Shown: positions 44,935 through 53,529 of the stretch, one piece after another
Layout: every line of letters starts with the position of its first letter
Numbering within the stretch: position 1 is the first letter of the stretch
Notes under the pieces: generated by a model
Database searches by the model: none
What the model was told of the DNA's origin: nothing
The model's input: only the letters and a program-made list of their open reading frames with translations
Assembly: GCA_945913285.1 (NCBI GenBank)
Contig: CAMEDD010000003.1
Span: forward strand, 35,600 to 99,599
DNA length: 64,000 bases
Origin: Candidatus Sulfopaludibacter sp. SbA3
GTDB taxonomy: Bacteria > Pseudomonadota > Alphaproteobacteria > Caulobacterales > Hyphomonadaceae
Direction: 5' to 3'
Made by a program: the position numbers and the translations under genes

Positions 44935-45888
44935 TCAAACCTTCCGCGCGCTGCGCACATAGCGCACCATGCCGTCCATGGACGTCATGACCAGCGTGTG
45001 CGTGTGCACGCGGCCATCCTTGTGCGCGACGCCCGACAACATCGTGCCATTGGTCACGCCGGTCGCGCAGAACACGGTGTCGCCCGAGGCGAGCTCGTGC
45101 AGCGAATAGGTCTTGCCGAAATCAGTGATACCGGTGCGAGCCGCGCGCTTCTTCTCGTCATCATTGCGGAACACGAGCCGGCCGTACATCTGTCCGCCCA
45201 CGCACTTCAGCGCAGCGGCTGCCAGCACGCCTTCCGGCGCGCCGCCCTGCCCGACATACATGTCGATGCCGGTTGCAGCGTCCGTGGTCGCGATCACGCC
45301 GGCGACATCGCCGTCCGAGATCAGCGAGATGCGTGCGCCCGCAGAGCGCAGTGAGTCGATGATGTCCTGATGGCGCGGCCGGTCGAGCACGCACACGGTC
45401 ATGTCTTCCACCTTGCGACCCGCGGCCTTCGCCAGCGCCTTGATATTGTCCGAAGGTGCCTCATCCAGGCTTACGAGCCCCTCTGGATAACCCGGGCCAA
45501 TCGCGATCTTGTCCATGTAGGTATCCGGCGCATAGAGCAGCCCGCCGCGCGGCGCGATCGCCAGCACCGCCAGCGCATTCGCCATCGCCTTCGCGGTCAG
45601 CGTCGTGCCTTCCAGCGGGTCCAGCGCGATATCGATTTCCGGGCCAGTTCCGGTACCGACTTCCTCTCCGATATACAGCATCGGCGCTTCATCACGCTCG
45701 CCCTCGCCGATCACGACGCGGCCCTTGAAATCCACGGCGTTGAAGGCCGAGCGCATCGCGTCCACAGCGGCCGCATCGGCTTTCTTTTCGTCGCCCCGGC
45801 CCACTTCCCTGGACGCAGCGATTGCGGCCAGTTCGGTCACACGGACCATAGCGTCCGAAAGGCCGGGCGTCAGTACCTTGTTTTCCAT
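44935..45888 (-). CDS. glpX: Fructose-1,6-bisphosphatase class II
   Basis: 317-residue GlpX enzyme of gluconeogenesis, dephosphorylating fructose-1,6-bisphosphate. It has IGEGERDEAPMLYIGEEVG and the metal-binding IDIALDPLEGTTLTAKA, then GYPEGLVSL and GQGGAPEGVLAAAALKC, all typical. Starts with ATG at 45888. It lies 53 nt downstream of hom, the order aminotransferase-hom-glpX being common in alphaproteobacteria. Expression is probably from a common operon promoter upstream of the lipoprotein gene. Confidence 0.97.
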   Translation of the reverse strand: MENKVLTPGLSDAMVRVTELAAIAASREVGRGDEKKADAAAVDAMRSAFNAVDFKGRVVIGEGERDEAPMLYIGEEVGTGTGPEIDIALDPLEGTTLTAKAMANALAVLAIAPRGGLLYAPDTYMDKIAIGPGYPEGLVSLDEAPSDNIKALAKAAGRKVEDMTVCVLDRPRHQDIIDSLRSAGARISLISDGDVAGVIATTDAATGIDMYVGQGGAPEGVLAAAALKCVGGQMYGRLVFRNDDEKKRAARTGITDFGKTYSLHELASGDTVFCATGVTNGTMLSGVAHKDGRVHTHTLVMTSMDGMVRYVRSARKV

Positions 45889-45941
45889 TTAATTTTCTCC
45901 AAGGGCATAGATTCGGGACTGTTAACGCGGATAGGAAGCCA

Positions 45942-47225
45942 TCAGCTTGCCGCTTCGATACGAATGAGGCGCGGGTCTTCGACGGACACGGACAAACCGG
46001 CGATCCGGTTAACAGCCGCCTGCATCTGCGCGCGGGGGCACCGGTGCGTGACGACCGCCACGGGGCTCGCCCCGCTCTCGTCGGCGGAATCCTGCAGCAG
46101 CTTGTCCACGGAGACGCCTTCTTCGGCGAGCGCCTCGGTCAGCGCCGCGAGCGTACCCGGCTTGTCGGCCAGCCGTACGCGGAGGAAGAAGGGCGCGACC
46201 TCGGACGCCTCGCCGATGACGAAAGGCTGCGCCACATGGTGCTGCGCGCGGCCGAAGGCATTGCGGATCGCCGGGCGGAACAGTTTCGCCACATCGCCCA
46301 TCACCGCGCTCGCCGTCGGCCCGGAACCAGCGCCAGGGCCGGTCAGCACGACCGCGCCCAGAGGATCACCCTCGATGCGCACGGCGTTCAGCGAACCATC
46401 AACCCGCGCCAGCGCATGCGCATGCGGCAACGCCATCGGCTCAACGCGGCAAACGACGCCGGTCTTCGTCAGCACCCCTTCGGCAATCAGTTTGATCCGG
46501 AAACCCAGCCGGTCAGCGAGCCGCAGGTCCAGGAGACCAATCTCCTCAATCCCGCGCACAGCCACTTTCGAGAAATCCAGGTCGGCTGAGAATGCGATCG
46601 CCGAAAGGATCGCCGCCTTGTGCGCTGCGTCCATGCCGGACACGTCCAGCGCCGGGTCAGCTTCGGCATAGCCGCGCTTCTGCGCCTCGGCGAGCACTTC
46701 CTCATAGGAGCGCCCGGTCTCCAGCATCGTACTCGTGATGAAGTTGCACGTACCGTTCAGGATGCCGGACACGCGCTTGAGCTCTGTGCCGACAAGGCTG
46801 TCGCGCAGTATGCGGACGACCGGAATGCCGCCGGCCACTGCCGCCTCGAACAACAGGTCAACGTGCTTTTCAGCGGCCAGCGCCGCGAGCGCGATGCCAT
46901 GCTTGGCGATCAGCGCCTTGTTGGCCGTCACCACATGCTTGCCGGCCTTCAGCGCCGATTCCACGGCAAACTTCGCCGGCCCGTCCGATCCGCCAATCAG
47001 CTCCACGAACACGTCCACGCCGGGGTCTTCCGCCAGCGTCGCGGCGTCATCGAACCAGGCATAATCATCGGTGTTCACGGGCCGGTTGCGGCTTTGCGAG
47101 CGCGCGCTCACACCCGCAATCTCGACCTGGCCGGGCAGCCGCAGCCGCTCCTGGCGCTGCACCAGCTCGATCAGCCCGGCGCCGACATGGCCGAGCCCCG
47201 CAATCCCAATTCTCAACGGCCCCAT
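45942..47225 (-). CDS. hom: Homoserine dehydrogenase
   Basis: 427-residue enzyme reducing aspartate semialdehyde to homoserine for methionine, threonine and isoleucine. The NAD(P) domain begins LRIGIAGLGHVGAGLIELV. The catalytic core has VVTANKALIAKHG, EAAVAGGIPVVRILRDSL and NGTCNFITSTML. A C-terminal ACT domain (RVRLADKPGTLAALTEALAEEG) suggests threonine feedback inhibition. I start at the ATG at 47225 (MGPLRIGIA), with AAGGGG upstream; an upstream ATG at 47276 gives an atypical leader. The gene lies 80 nt after a small DUF3658-like gene and 53 nt before glpX. Confidence 0.97.
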   Translation of the reverse strand: MGPLRIGIAGLGHVGAGLIELVQRQERLRLPGQVEIAGVSARSQSRNRPVNTDDYAWFDDAATLAEDPGVDVFVELIGGSDGPAKFAVESALKAGKHVVTANKALIAKHGIALAALAAEKHVDLLFEAAVAGGIPVVRILRDSLVGTELKRVSGILNGTCNFITSTMLETGRSYEEVLAEAQKRGYAEADPALDVSGMDAAHKAAILSAIAFSADLDFSKVAVRGIEEIGLLDLRLADRLGFRIKLIAEGVLTKTGVVCRVEPMALPHAHALARVDGSLNAVRIEGDPLGAVVLTGPGAGSGPTASAVMGDVAKLFRPAIRNAFGRAQHHVAQPFVIGEASEVAPFFLRVRLADKPGTLAALTEALAEEGVSVDKLLQDSADESGASPVAVVTHRCPRAQMQAAVNRIAGLSVSVEDPRLIRIEAAS

Positions 47226-47305
47226 CGGGCGGCCCCTTACGCTACGGTCCCGCGCGGGAATAGCCGGTTTGCACAAGGGCGTCGAGCCTGAGCGCAGCCT
47301 TTGGT

Positions 47306-47566
47306 CTAAGGCTGACGCAGCCGGATCTCGCGATTTCGAGGCCGAGCCGGATCGCCCACGATCTCCAGCTGACCTGCCTTAATCAATCCTCTGATTTCAT
47401 TTGTGATTTCATCTTCCGAGTAAAGCCCGTCCGCCTCGCTAGGTCTCGGGGCGTGCTCCATGATTTCCATCATGACTATCGCCACTTTCCGAAAACGAAG
47501 TCCGCTTTTGGAAAGTATGAGTTGCCTGAGCTCGTGCCGCCGCCTCCCGGCGCCGGGCGAAGTCAC
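47306..47566 (-). CDS. Small DUF3658-like protein, GTG start
   Basis: An 86-codon gene whose GTG start lies 4 nt after the aminotransferase stop. The C-terminal 40 residues (DEITNEIRGLIKAGQLEIVG followed by DPARPRNREIRL) resemble the DUF3658 terminal segment. Codon use is less GC-biased than in the neighbours. Function unknown. The placement inside the aminotransferase-hom operon, with a tight gap, supports it as real. An internal ATG start (MMEIMEHAPRP) is possible. Confidence 0.55.
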   Translation of the reverse strand: MTSPGAGRRRHELRQLILSKSGLRFRKVAIVMMEIMEHAPRPSEADGLYSEDEITNEIRGLIKAGQLEIVGDPARPRNREIRLRQP

Positions 47567-47570
47567 AGCC

Positions 47571-48782
47571 CTACTCCGCTGGCACCGGCTTGATTTCCTT
47601 CACGCCGTGCGCGGCGAGGAACTTGCGGATGTTGCGGCCTGCCTGGCGGATACGCTGCTCGTTTTCGACGAGGGCGATGCGGACATACTCGTCTCCATGC
47701 TCGCCAAAGCCCGCACCCGGCGCCACGGCCACGTGCGCTTCGTTGATTAGCTGGATCGAGAATTCGAGGCTGCCCATATGCCGCAGCTTTTCCGGGATCT
47801 GCGCCCAGGCAAACATTGAAGCTTTCGGGCTCGGGATCGGCCAGCCCGCCTTGGTGAAGCTGTCCACCAGCGCATCGCGCCGTGTACGGTAGATCTTGCG
47901 GATATCATCCACGCAGTCCTGTGGCCCATCGAGCGCCGCCACGGCGGCCACTTGGATCGGCGTATACGCGCCATAATCCAGGTAGGACTTCACCCGCGCG
48001 AGCGCCGCGATCAGCTTGTCATTGCCCGCCACGAACCCGACCCGCCAACCGGCCATCGAATACGTCTTCGACATTGTCGTAAATTCAACGGCAATTTCCT
48101 TTGCGCCATCGACCTGCAGGATCGAAGGCGTCGGCTCTTCGAAATAGATTTCGTTGTACGCGAGGTCCGACAGGATCCAGAGGTCGTGCTTCTTCGCGAA
48201 CTTCACGGCCTCCTTGTAGAAGTCGAGGTCGCACACAGCCGCCGTCGGGTTCGACGGGAAGCACAGCACCATCGCCGTCGGCGGCGGCACGGAATACTTC
48301 ACCGCGCGGCCAAGGTTCGACAGGTACTGCTCCGGCGTATGCGCAGGAACCCCGCGGATCGAGGCGCCCGCGATGATGAAGCCGAAATGGTGCAGCGGAT
48401 AAGACGGATCCGGCGCAAGGATAACATCACCCGGCGCGCTGATCGCCTGGGCAAGGTTGGCAAAGCCTTCCTTCGAGCCGAGCGTGACGATCACTTCCCG
48501 GTCCTTGTCGAGGCTCACACCGAACCGGCGCTTGTAATAGTCCGTCAGTGCACGGCGCAGTCCCGGGATACCGCGCGAGGCGGAATATCCGTTCACGTCC
48601 GGTTTGCGCGCCGTTTCGATCAGCTTGTCTACGATATGCTTCGGCGTGGGCAGGTCCGGATTGCCCATGCCAAGGTCGATGATATCCGCCCCGCGCGCGC
48701 GCAGTGCCGCCTTGGTGCGGTTTACCTGCTCGAACACGTAAGGCGGCAGGCGCCGGATCTTGTGAAAATCGGTGCTGATCAT
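47571..48782 (-). CDS. Class I/II aminotransferase, AlaC/LL-DAP aminotransferase-like
   Basis: 403-residue fold-type I PLP enzyme. IIDLGMGNPDLPTPKHIVDKL opens the domain, FPSNPTAAVCDLDFY gives the substrate loop, and YNEIYFEE with SKTYSMAGWRVGFVAG holds the Schiff-base Lys (in FTTMSKTYSMAG). PGAGFGEHGDEYVRIAL ends the protein with the arginine that binds the substrate carboxylate. The neighbourhood (aminotransferase, hom, glpX) is the usual alphaproteobacterial order, where the enzyme is annotated as glutamate-pyruvate or LL-DAP aminotransferase. The ATG overlaps the lipoprotein gene stop by 4 nt. Confidence 0.93.
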   Translation of the reverse strand: MISTDFHKIRRLPPYVFEQVNRTKAALRARGADIIDLGMGNPDLPTPKHIVDKLIETARKPDVNGYSASRGIPGLRRALTDYYKRRFGVSLDKDREVIVTLGSKEGFANLAQAISAPGDVILAPDPSYPLHHFGFIIAGASIRGVPAHTPEQYLSNLGRAVKYSVPPPTAMVLCFPSNPTAAVCDLDFYKEAVKFAKKHDLWILSDLAYNEIYFEEPTPSILQVDGAKEIAVEFTTMSKTYSMAGWRVGFVAGNDKLIAALARVKSYLDYGAYTPIQVAAVAALDGPQDCVDDIRKIYRTRRDALVDSFTKAGWPIPSPKASMFAWAQIPEKLRHMGSLEFSIQLINEAHVAVAPGAGFGEHGDEYVRIALVENEQRIRQAGRNIRKFLAAHGVKEIKPVPAE

Positions 48783-49210
48783 TGTTGCACAACGCCTTCC
48801 GTCACGCGCGGCACGTTAAAGCTTTCCCGGATGGCCGTAATTTCGGTCGCTGTGAAGAACTCACCGTCCGGTAGCTCCGGCTCAAACCCGGCCCGGATGT
48901 CCGCCAGCACCTTGGCAATCTCGCCGGCCTGAGCGAGCGGCGCCTGGGCGCGCTCATCGGCGGCAAACGCGGCCTCAATCAGGGCAATCTCCCCGCCCGA
49001 CGCTGCCAGCGCCCCGCCCGGCTTCCACTCCGGATCGACCACCGGGATCTCGTCAAGCTTCGGGTAGCCCTCGCCACGGATTTCCGTCCGGCGCTCGGCA
49101 TACCATTCCGGCGCTTCGTTAATGGCCGCCCGCGCCTTCGCAAACGACGACGTACAGCCGCAGGCCAGCAGAAGCGGCACGCTGCAAAGGAGAATCGCCG
49201 TGTTTTTCAT
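48779..49210 (-). CDS. Predicted small lipoprotein
   Basis: 143 residues starting with the lipoprotein signal MKNTAILLCSVPLLLACGC, lipobox LLAC. The mature part is acidic, with EAPEWYAERRTEIRGEGYPK and a helical C-terminal half. I did not recognise a domain. Its stop overlaps the aminotransferase start by 4 nt (ATGA), and a perfect TATAAT lies on the minus strand at 49235-49240, about 25 nt upstream, so it may lead the operon. The family looks lineage-restricted. The ATG at 49210 was chosen over 49270, which would add non-signal residues. Confidence 0.78.
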   Translation of the reverse strand: MKNTAILLCSVPLLLACGCTSSFAKARAAINEAPEWYAERRTEIRGEGYPKLDEIPVVDPEWKPGGALAASGGEIALIEAAFAADERAQAPLAQAGEIAKVLADIRAGFEPELPDGEFFTATEITAIRESFNVPRVTEGVVQQ

Positions 49211-49234
49211 GGTTAATCTCATTAAATGACAAAC

Positions 49235-49242
49235 ATTATAGT
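49235..49242. promoter_or_regulatory. Divergent promoter boxes between lipoprotein and phaC
   Basis: AT-rich gap of 71 nt. Minus strand reads TATAAT (49235-49240), an exact -10 hexamer placed 25 nt upstream of the lipoprotein start. The plus strand reads TATAGT (49237-49242), a possible -10 for phaC. No good -35 was found for either, so assignment is weak. Confidence 0.35.
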
Positions 49243-49281
49243 GAATAGATGAGCGCGAAGAACAGGGCAAAACTAGGACCT

Positions 49282-51114
49282 ATGAGCAGCGCGGCAACTC
49301 CAACCACAGGAACCGAGCCCCTGGCAGCGCTTATGGCGTCGCAGGACCCCATGCGCTGGCAGCTGCTGATGACCACGCTGGCCCTCGCCAATACCGAGTC
49401 CCAGGCCCTGATGACCGAGGTGATGACCGGTTCCGGCCCGCTCGCCACGGTAACGAAAGGCGACCCAATGGGCGCCGCCGATGCCTTCCGTAACGTCGGC
49501 ATGAACCTCGCGATGAACCCGGCTGCGCTGATGCAGGCGAATTTCGAGCTGATGCAGGGCTGGATGACCCTCTGGCAGGAGATGGTCACCGACACACTCT
49601 CGCAGGAACCACCCAAGGAGAAGGACAAGCGTTTCTCCGACCCCGAATGGCAGACGAACCCGGCCTTCAAGTTCATCCGCAAGGCCTATGACGTAAATTC
49701 CCGCTGGATGAACAGCCTCGCTGATCGCGCCAGCGGCATGGACCCGGCCGTGCAGCTGCGCGCCCGCTTCTTCATGCAGATGCTCACCGAGAGCCTATCG
49801 CCCACCAACTTCCTTGGCACCAACCCGCAGGCACTGCGTACCTTCATCGAAAGCGGCGGCGAAAGCGTGCTCGCTGGCCTGCGCATGGCGCGCGATGATG
49901 TCCGCAAGGGCGGCGGCAAGCTCTACATCACGCAGACGGACGAAACCCCGTTCGAAGTCGGCGTGAACGTTGCGACCGCCCCCGGCGAAGTCGTCTTCCG
50001 CAACGACCTTATCGAACTCATCCAGTACACCCCTACGCAGGCCCAGGCCTATTCGAAGCCGCTGGTGATCTTCCCGCCCTGGATCAACAAGTTCTACGTG
50101 CTCGACCTGCGGGAAGAAAACTCGATGATCCGCTGGCTGGTTGACAGGGGCCTCACGGTCTTCGTCGTCTCCTGGCGCTCGGCCGACAAGGTCACGATGA
50201 ACTATGACTGGGACGACTATGTGAAGAAGGGCATCTACGCCGCCGTCGAAGGCGCGTTGCAGGCCTCCGGCGCCAAGCAGGTCAACTGCGTCGGTTATTG
50301 CATCGGCGGCACGCTGCTCACGTCTGCCCTCGCCCACATGTCGACCACCGGCTATGACAAGGTCGCCTCTGCCACCTTCTTCGCCTCGCAATCGGATTTC
50401 GAACTTGCCGGCGATCTCAAGGTGTTCACCGATGGTCCGGGCCGGGACTATGTCTACGGCCTGATCGACCAGCATGGCGGCATCATGCCCGGCAAGGACA
50501 TGTACGAAACCTTCAACTGGCTGCGCCCGATCGATCTCGTCTGGCGCTATGTCGTTGACACCTACATGCTGGGCATGCCGCCCCGCCCGTTCGACCTGCT
50601 CTACTGGAACGCGGACCAGACCAACATTCCCGGGCCCGTCCACCGGCGCTATCTCAAGGAATGCTATTCCGAGAACCGCCTCGCCAAGGGCGAATACACC
50701 GTCCTCGGACAAAAGGTGGACATGGGGAACATCAAGATCCCCGTGATGCTGCAAGCCTCCAAGGATGATCACATCGTCCCTTACGAGAGCGTGTTCCGCA
50801 CCGCCAAACTCTATGGCGGGGACGCAACGTTCGTGCTCTCCGGCTCTGGCCATATCGCCGGCGTCGTGAACCATCCGGACTCCAAAAAGTACCAGCACTG
50901 GGTGAACCCCGGCAAACTCGGCGCTTCGGCGAACGAGTGGCTGGAGACATCGAGGGAAATCCCCGGCAGCTGGTGGCCAACCTGGTGGGATTGGCTGCGT
51001 CCGAAATCGGGCCGGAAGGTCGCCGCCCTGCAGCCGAAAGACATGGGCCTCGGCGCAGCGCCCGGCACCTATGCCAGGGTGCGCCTCGCAGACATCCCCC
51101 TGCCCCCTGCATAG
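49282..51114 (+). CDS. phaC: Class I poly(R)-hydroxyalkanoate synthase
   Basis: 610-residue enzyme polymerising 3-hydroxyacyl-CoA, acting at the surface of PHA granules. The catalytic Cys340 is in the lipase-like box GYCIGG, the Asp in QASKDDHIVPYESVF and the His in LSGSGHIAGVVNHPDSKKYQ. The N-terminal domain (MTLWQEMVTDTLSQ) is typical of class I. I chose the ATG at 49282, which has AGGA 4 nt upstream; 49249 would add 11 residues without a ribosome site. No phaA, phaB or phasin gene is adjacent, so the gene is orphan here. Confidence 0.96.
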   Translation: MSSAATPTTGTEPLAALMASQDPMRWQLLMTTLALANTESQALMTEVMTGSGPLATVTKGDPMGAADAFRNVGMNLAMNPAALMQANFELMQGWMTLWQEMVTDTLSQEPPKEKDKRFSDPEWQTNPAFKFIRKAYDVNSRWMNSLADRASGMDPAVQLRARFFMQMLTESLSPTNFLGTNPQALRTFIESGGESVLAGLRMARDDVRKGGGKLYITQTDETPFEVGVNVATAPGEVVFRNDLIELIQYTPTQAQAYSKPLVIFPPWINKFYVLDLREENSMIRWLVDRGLTVFVVSWRSADKVTMNYDWDDYVKKGIYAAVEGALQASGAKQVNCVGYCIGGTLLTSALAHMSTTGYDKVASATFFASQSDFELAGDLKVFTDGPGRDYVYGLIDQHGGIMPGKDMYETFNWLRPIDLVWRYVVDTYMLGMPPRPFDLLYWNADQTNIPGPVHRRYLKECYSENRLAKGEYTVLGQKVDMGNIKIPVMLQASKDDHIVPYESVFRTAKLYGGDATFVLSGSGHIAGVVNHPDSKKYQHWVNPGKLGASANEWLETSREIPGSWWPTWWDWLRPKSGRKVAALQPKDMGLGAAPGTYARVRLADIPLPPA

Positions 51115-51487
51115 CAGACGGTCAGAGCGGGATCGATCCTTACTGCGCCTCCCAGCTCCTGCCTGGACAGGCAGACGACATAACCATCCCTGGGCTGATT
51201 ACCCTGCGAGCGGAGACGCAACAGGGGCAGGTGTTTCAGCCGGTCTTCGGCGGGATCCTCATACACATCAATGTGCACGTCGTCGTCAGTCCTGTGAGTG
51301 ATATAGTCGGCGATAATCTTGCCCTGAAGTGTCAGCACAGCGCCATATTGTGCCTCGCCTTCGGCCCGGTTCTGCACCTTTTGCGTTACGGCCCCCTCCA
51401 CAAGGGCGAGTATTTCGGGACGGTCAGGCAGAGAATGGCGCGGTTGGGTAGCCGGTACCTCGGCCTGACCTAAGCCCCGCTGGCCCA
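51069..51487 (-). other. Unassigned coding-like reading frame, no clear start
   Basis: A 393-nt gap between phaC and gtrA holds an open minus-strand frame with codon use like a gene and protein-like sequence (for example LTLQGKIIADYITHRTDDDV and PRDGYVVCLSRQELGGAVR). It lacks an ATG, GTG or TTG start with a ribosome site, and its 3' end runs 46 nt into the phaC gene on the other strand. No domain is recognised. It could be a degraded gene of the accessory island or a false open frame; the plus strand over the same stretch is less gene-like. Confidence 0.35.
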
Positions 51488-51507
51488 GGCTGAAATGGCC
51501 GGTTCGC

Positions 51508-51906
51508 TCAGCTGCGGAAGACGAAGAAGCGGTTGAAGGCGTAACTCGTCGAAAAGGAACAGGCCACCCCGGCGGCAAAATACAGGCTAACCCAGATCCC
51601 CTCCGGTGCCGCCAGCGCTTCCAGAAGGCCGATGACCCCGACCCGGACAGCACCGGCCGCCACCAGAACTGCCAGGTTCCCGCCCATCCGCTTCAGCGAA
51701 AAGGCTGAGCCCTCATCCCGGAAGGTCCAGAACTCGTGCACGAAATAGAAAGCAAGACCGACCGCGAAGAAGGATATGCCCGCCGCCAGCGTCAGGTTCA
51801 TCACCGCCAGTTGGAACAGGGCCAGCGTCAGCCCATAGTCCAACCCCAGCGCCGCAAAGCTCGCCGCCAAATAGCGGATGCTGGCATGCTCGAGTGGGTT
51901 TCTCAC
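51508..51906 (-). CDS. GtrA-like membrane protein
   Basis: 132-residue protein with four spans and the GtrA pattern: ASIRYLAASFAALGLDYGLTL first span, then FVHEFWTFRDEG with the conserved Trp-Thr-Phe and the final YAFNRFFVF. GtrA proteins are thought to help flip polyprenyl-phosphate-linked sugars, typically partnered with a GT2 glycosyltransferase. Such a GT2 is present upstream but frameshifted. The stop of the next gene is 6 nt away, so the three form a leftward unit. Confidence 0.9.
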   Translation of the reverse strand: MRNPLEHASIRYLAASFAALGLDYGLTLALFQLAVMNLTLAAGISFFAVGLAFYFVHEFWTFRDEGSAFSLKRMGGNLAVLVAAGAVRVGVIGLLEALAAPEGIWVSLYFAAGVACSFSTSYAFNRFFVFRS

Positions 51907-51912
51907 GTCCTT

Positions 51913-53484
51913 TTATGCCCTGGCCAGGCCCGATGGGCCGTGCTGTAAGGCCTGCTTCAGTTGCGGCAATAAGGCCATTAGCATCAGAGGCACAATCCAG
52001 ATCAGGCGAGCCTGATACCGGTCGTGCACGCCCGACAGCATTCCGCAGATTGCTGCATTCGCAATAACCATCAGCACAAGGAACACCCCGATCAACCAGC
52101 GCAGGTCGGCGATAAGCTGAACGCTATGGCGCCGGTCGGGGTGGCCAGCATACCACGCCGCAAGTACCGCTACGAAGGCAACCATCGTCGTGAGCGATAT
52201 GGCCCCGACCAGATGGCGCCAGAATGTCTTGGCGGGGTGCTGTTCCTGACAGGCCGAGGGCTCGGCAAGGCATCGTTCCACTCCCGGCATATAGGCCAGG
52301 GAACCCGGGTCATCGCCGATGAGATTCTGGATCACATACACCGCGCCGTAATCCACCTCGGCAATTCCCACGGCAAACAGCGCGCCACCGAAATTGCGAA
52401 GGCTCGCTGCGGCCTGCTCCAGCGGGTAGGCCGCGATGGCATTGATCACGAACTCGGGCTCCTCGGCCTGCAGAGCACGTCTGAGCTCGGGCGGGCTGTC
52501 AGTGAAGGTAGGTTTCTCTGGGCCCGGCCGGCCCCAGATCAGGTCGTTGTGATCGACATAGTCATGGCCGACGAAAACACAGTGGGCATAGCGCGCAGGA
52601 TCATCAGCGCAGACTGTTTCCAGATGCTGGCGCCCTGGCCCATCGGCATAAACGCGCGCGGCGAGGAAGGTCGGCGAGCCCGGCGCTGTGCCGGTCGCCA
52701 GCGTGATCACGGCGCGGTAGCCGCTCGTCGTACCCGCCGCCAGCACAGCGGCGGCGAGCAGGTAGAGCGGTGCACGCGCATTGACAAGACCGCGAGAGGC
52801 CGGCAGCAGCCATAAGATCAAGCCTGCCGCGCAGGCGAAACCAGCCAACAGCAGGTTGGTCGTGTGCAGGAAGGCCGCTGCCGAAACAAGCGCCACCAGT
52901 AGCATGTTACTGAGCAGCGACTGCCCCCGCCCGAAGATTAACAACGCGGCGGCCAACACCAGAAGCCCCCCGAACACGTCGGGCATCAGGAAATTCACAT
53001 GCATGCCGAGCGGGCTGAGAAAGCTGAGGAAGGAAAAGGCTCCGAGATAGAAGCCATGGCTGCGCGCACCGCCCACGCAGGTCACAAGGAGGAACACCAG
53101 CCACACCGTCAGCGCCGACTGAAGGACCGGCAGTAGCCAGACCGTGGCAAAGGCCGTCAGCCCGTAAGCGGCGAGGGAATACAGCGGCGAACGCGCGGCG
53201 GCGATGGCCAGGAAATAACCACTCTCGGCTTTCTCACCGGCTGGCGCCGGCGCCGCTTCGGCCGGAGAGATTACCGGCGGCGGATCGCCCATACCAGGCA
53301 GGCCGGCAAGATTGTCGATCAGGCCTTTGCCGATCAGGAAATATTGATCGAAGTCGGCAAACATAAAGGGCCGGCCATTGATGAGGGCCGGCAGCAGCAG
53401 GATCAGCAGACAGGCCGCCATCAGGGCCAGGTCGGCCGGCCGTGAGGCTCCCACCCGCTGGCTGAGTATCGGACTCAGCGTCAT
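51913..53484 (-). CDS. Polytopic membrane protein, GT-C-like, unknown function
   Basis: 523 residues with about 10-12 hydrophobic spans. After the first span a loop reads NGRPFMFADFDQYFLIGKGL, reminiscent of GT-C enzymes where an acidic residue in the first external loop binds the sugar-phosphate donor. A large periplasmic segment spans about 250-410. No family signature is recognised. It lies between gtrA (6 nt downstream) and a broken GT2 (45 nt upstream), a set that commonly glycosylates lipids or O-antigen. Base composition is slightly lower in GC than the surrounding core genes. Confidence 0.72.
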   Translation of the reverse strand: MTLSPILSQRVGASRPADLALMAACLLILLLPALINGRPFMFADFDQYFLIGKGLIDNLAGLPGMGDPPPVISPAEAAPAPAGEKAESGYFLAIAAARSPLYSLAAYGLTAFATVWLLPVLQSALTVWLVFLLVTCVGGARSHGFYLGAFSFLSFLSPLGMHVNFLMPDVFGGLLVLAAALLIFGRGQSLLSNMLLVALVSAAAFLHTTNLLLAGFACAAGLILWLLPASRGLVNARAPLYLLAAAVLAAGTTSGYRAVITLATGTAPGSPTFLAARVYADGPGRQHLETVCADDPARYAHCVFVGHDYVDHNDLIWGRPGPEKPTFTDSPPELRRALQAEEPEFVINAIAAYPLEQAAASLRNFGGALFAVGIAEVDYGAVYVIQNLIGDDPGSLAYMPGVERCLAEPSACQEQHPAKTFWRHLVGAISLTTMVAFVAVLAAWYAGHPDRRHSVQLIADLRWLIGVFLVLMVIANAAICGMLSGVHDRYQARLIWIVPLMLMALLPQLKQALQHGPSGLARA

Positions 53485-53529
53485 ATCAATGCTCCAATAA
53501 CTGTCGCCCGCCCGGGCCGGCGCTGCGGT

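Noticed and set aside
45370..46671. 433-codon plus-strand frame opposite glpX and hom
   Set aside because: Spans two well-identified minus-strand genes and has no start signal or domain.
49795..50898. 367-codon minus-strand frame opposite phaC
   Set aside because: phaC is intact with its catalytic triad, so this is a shadow.
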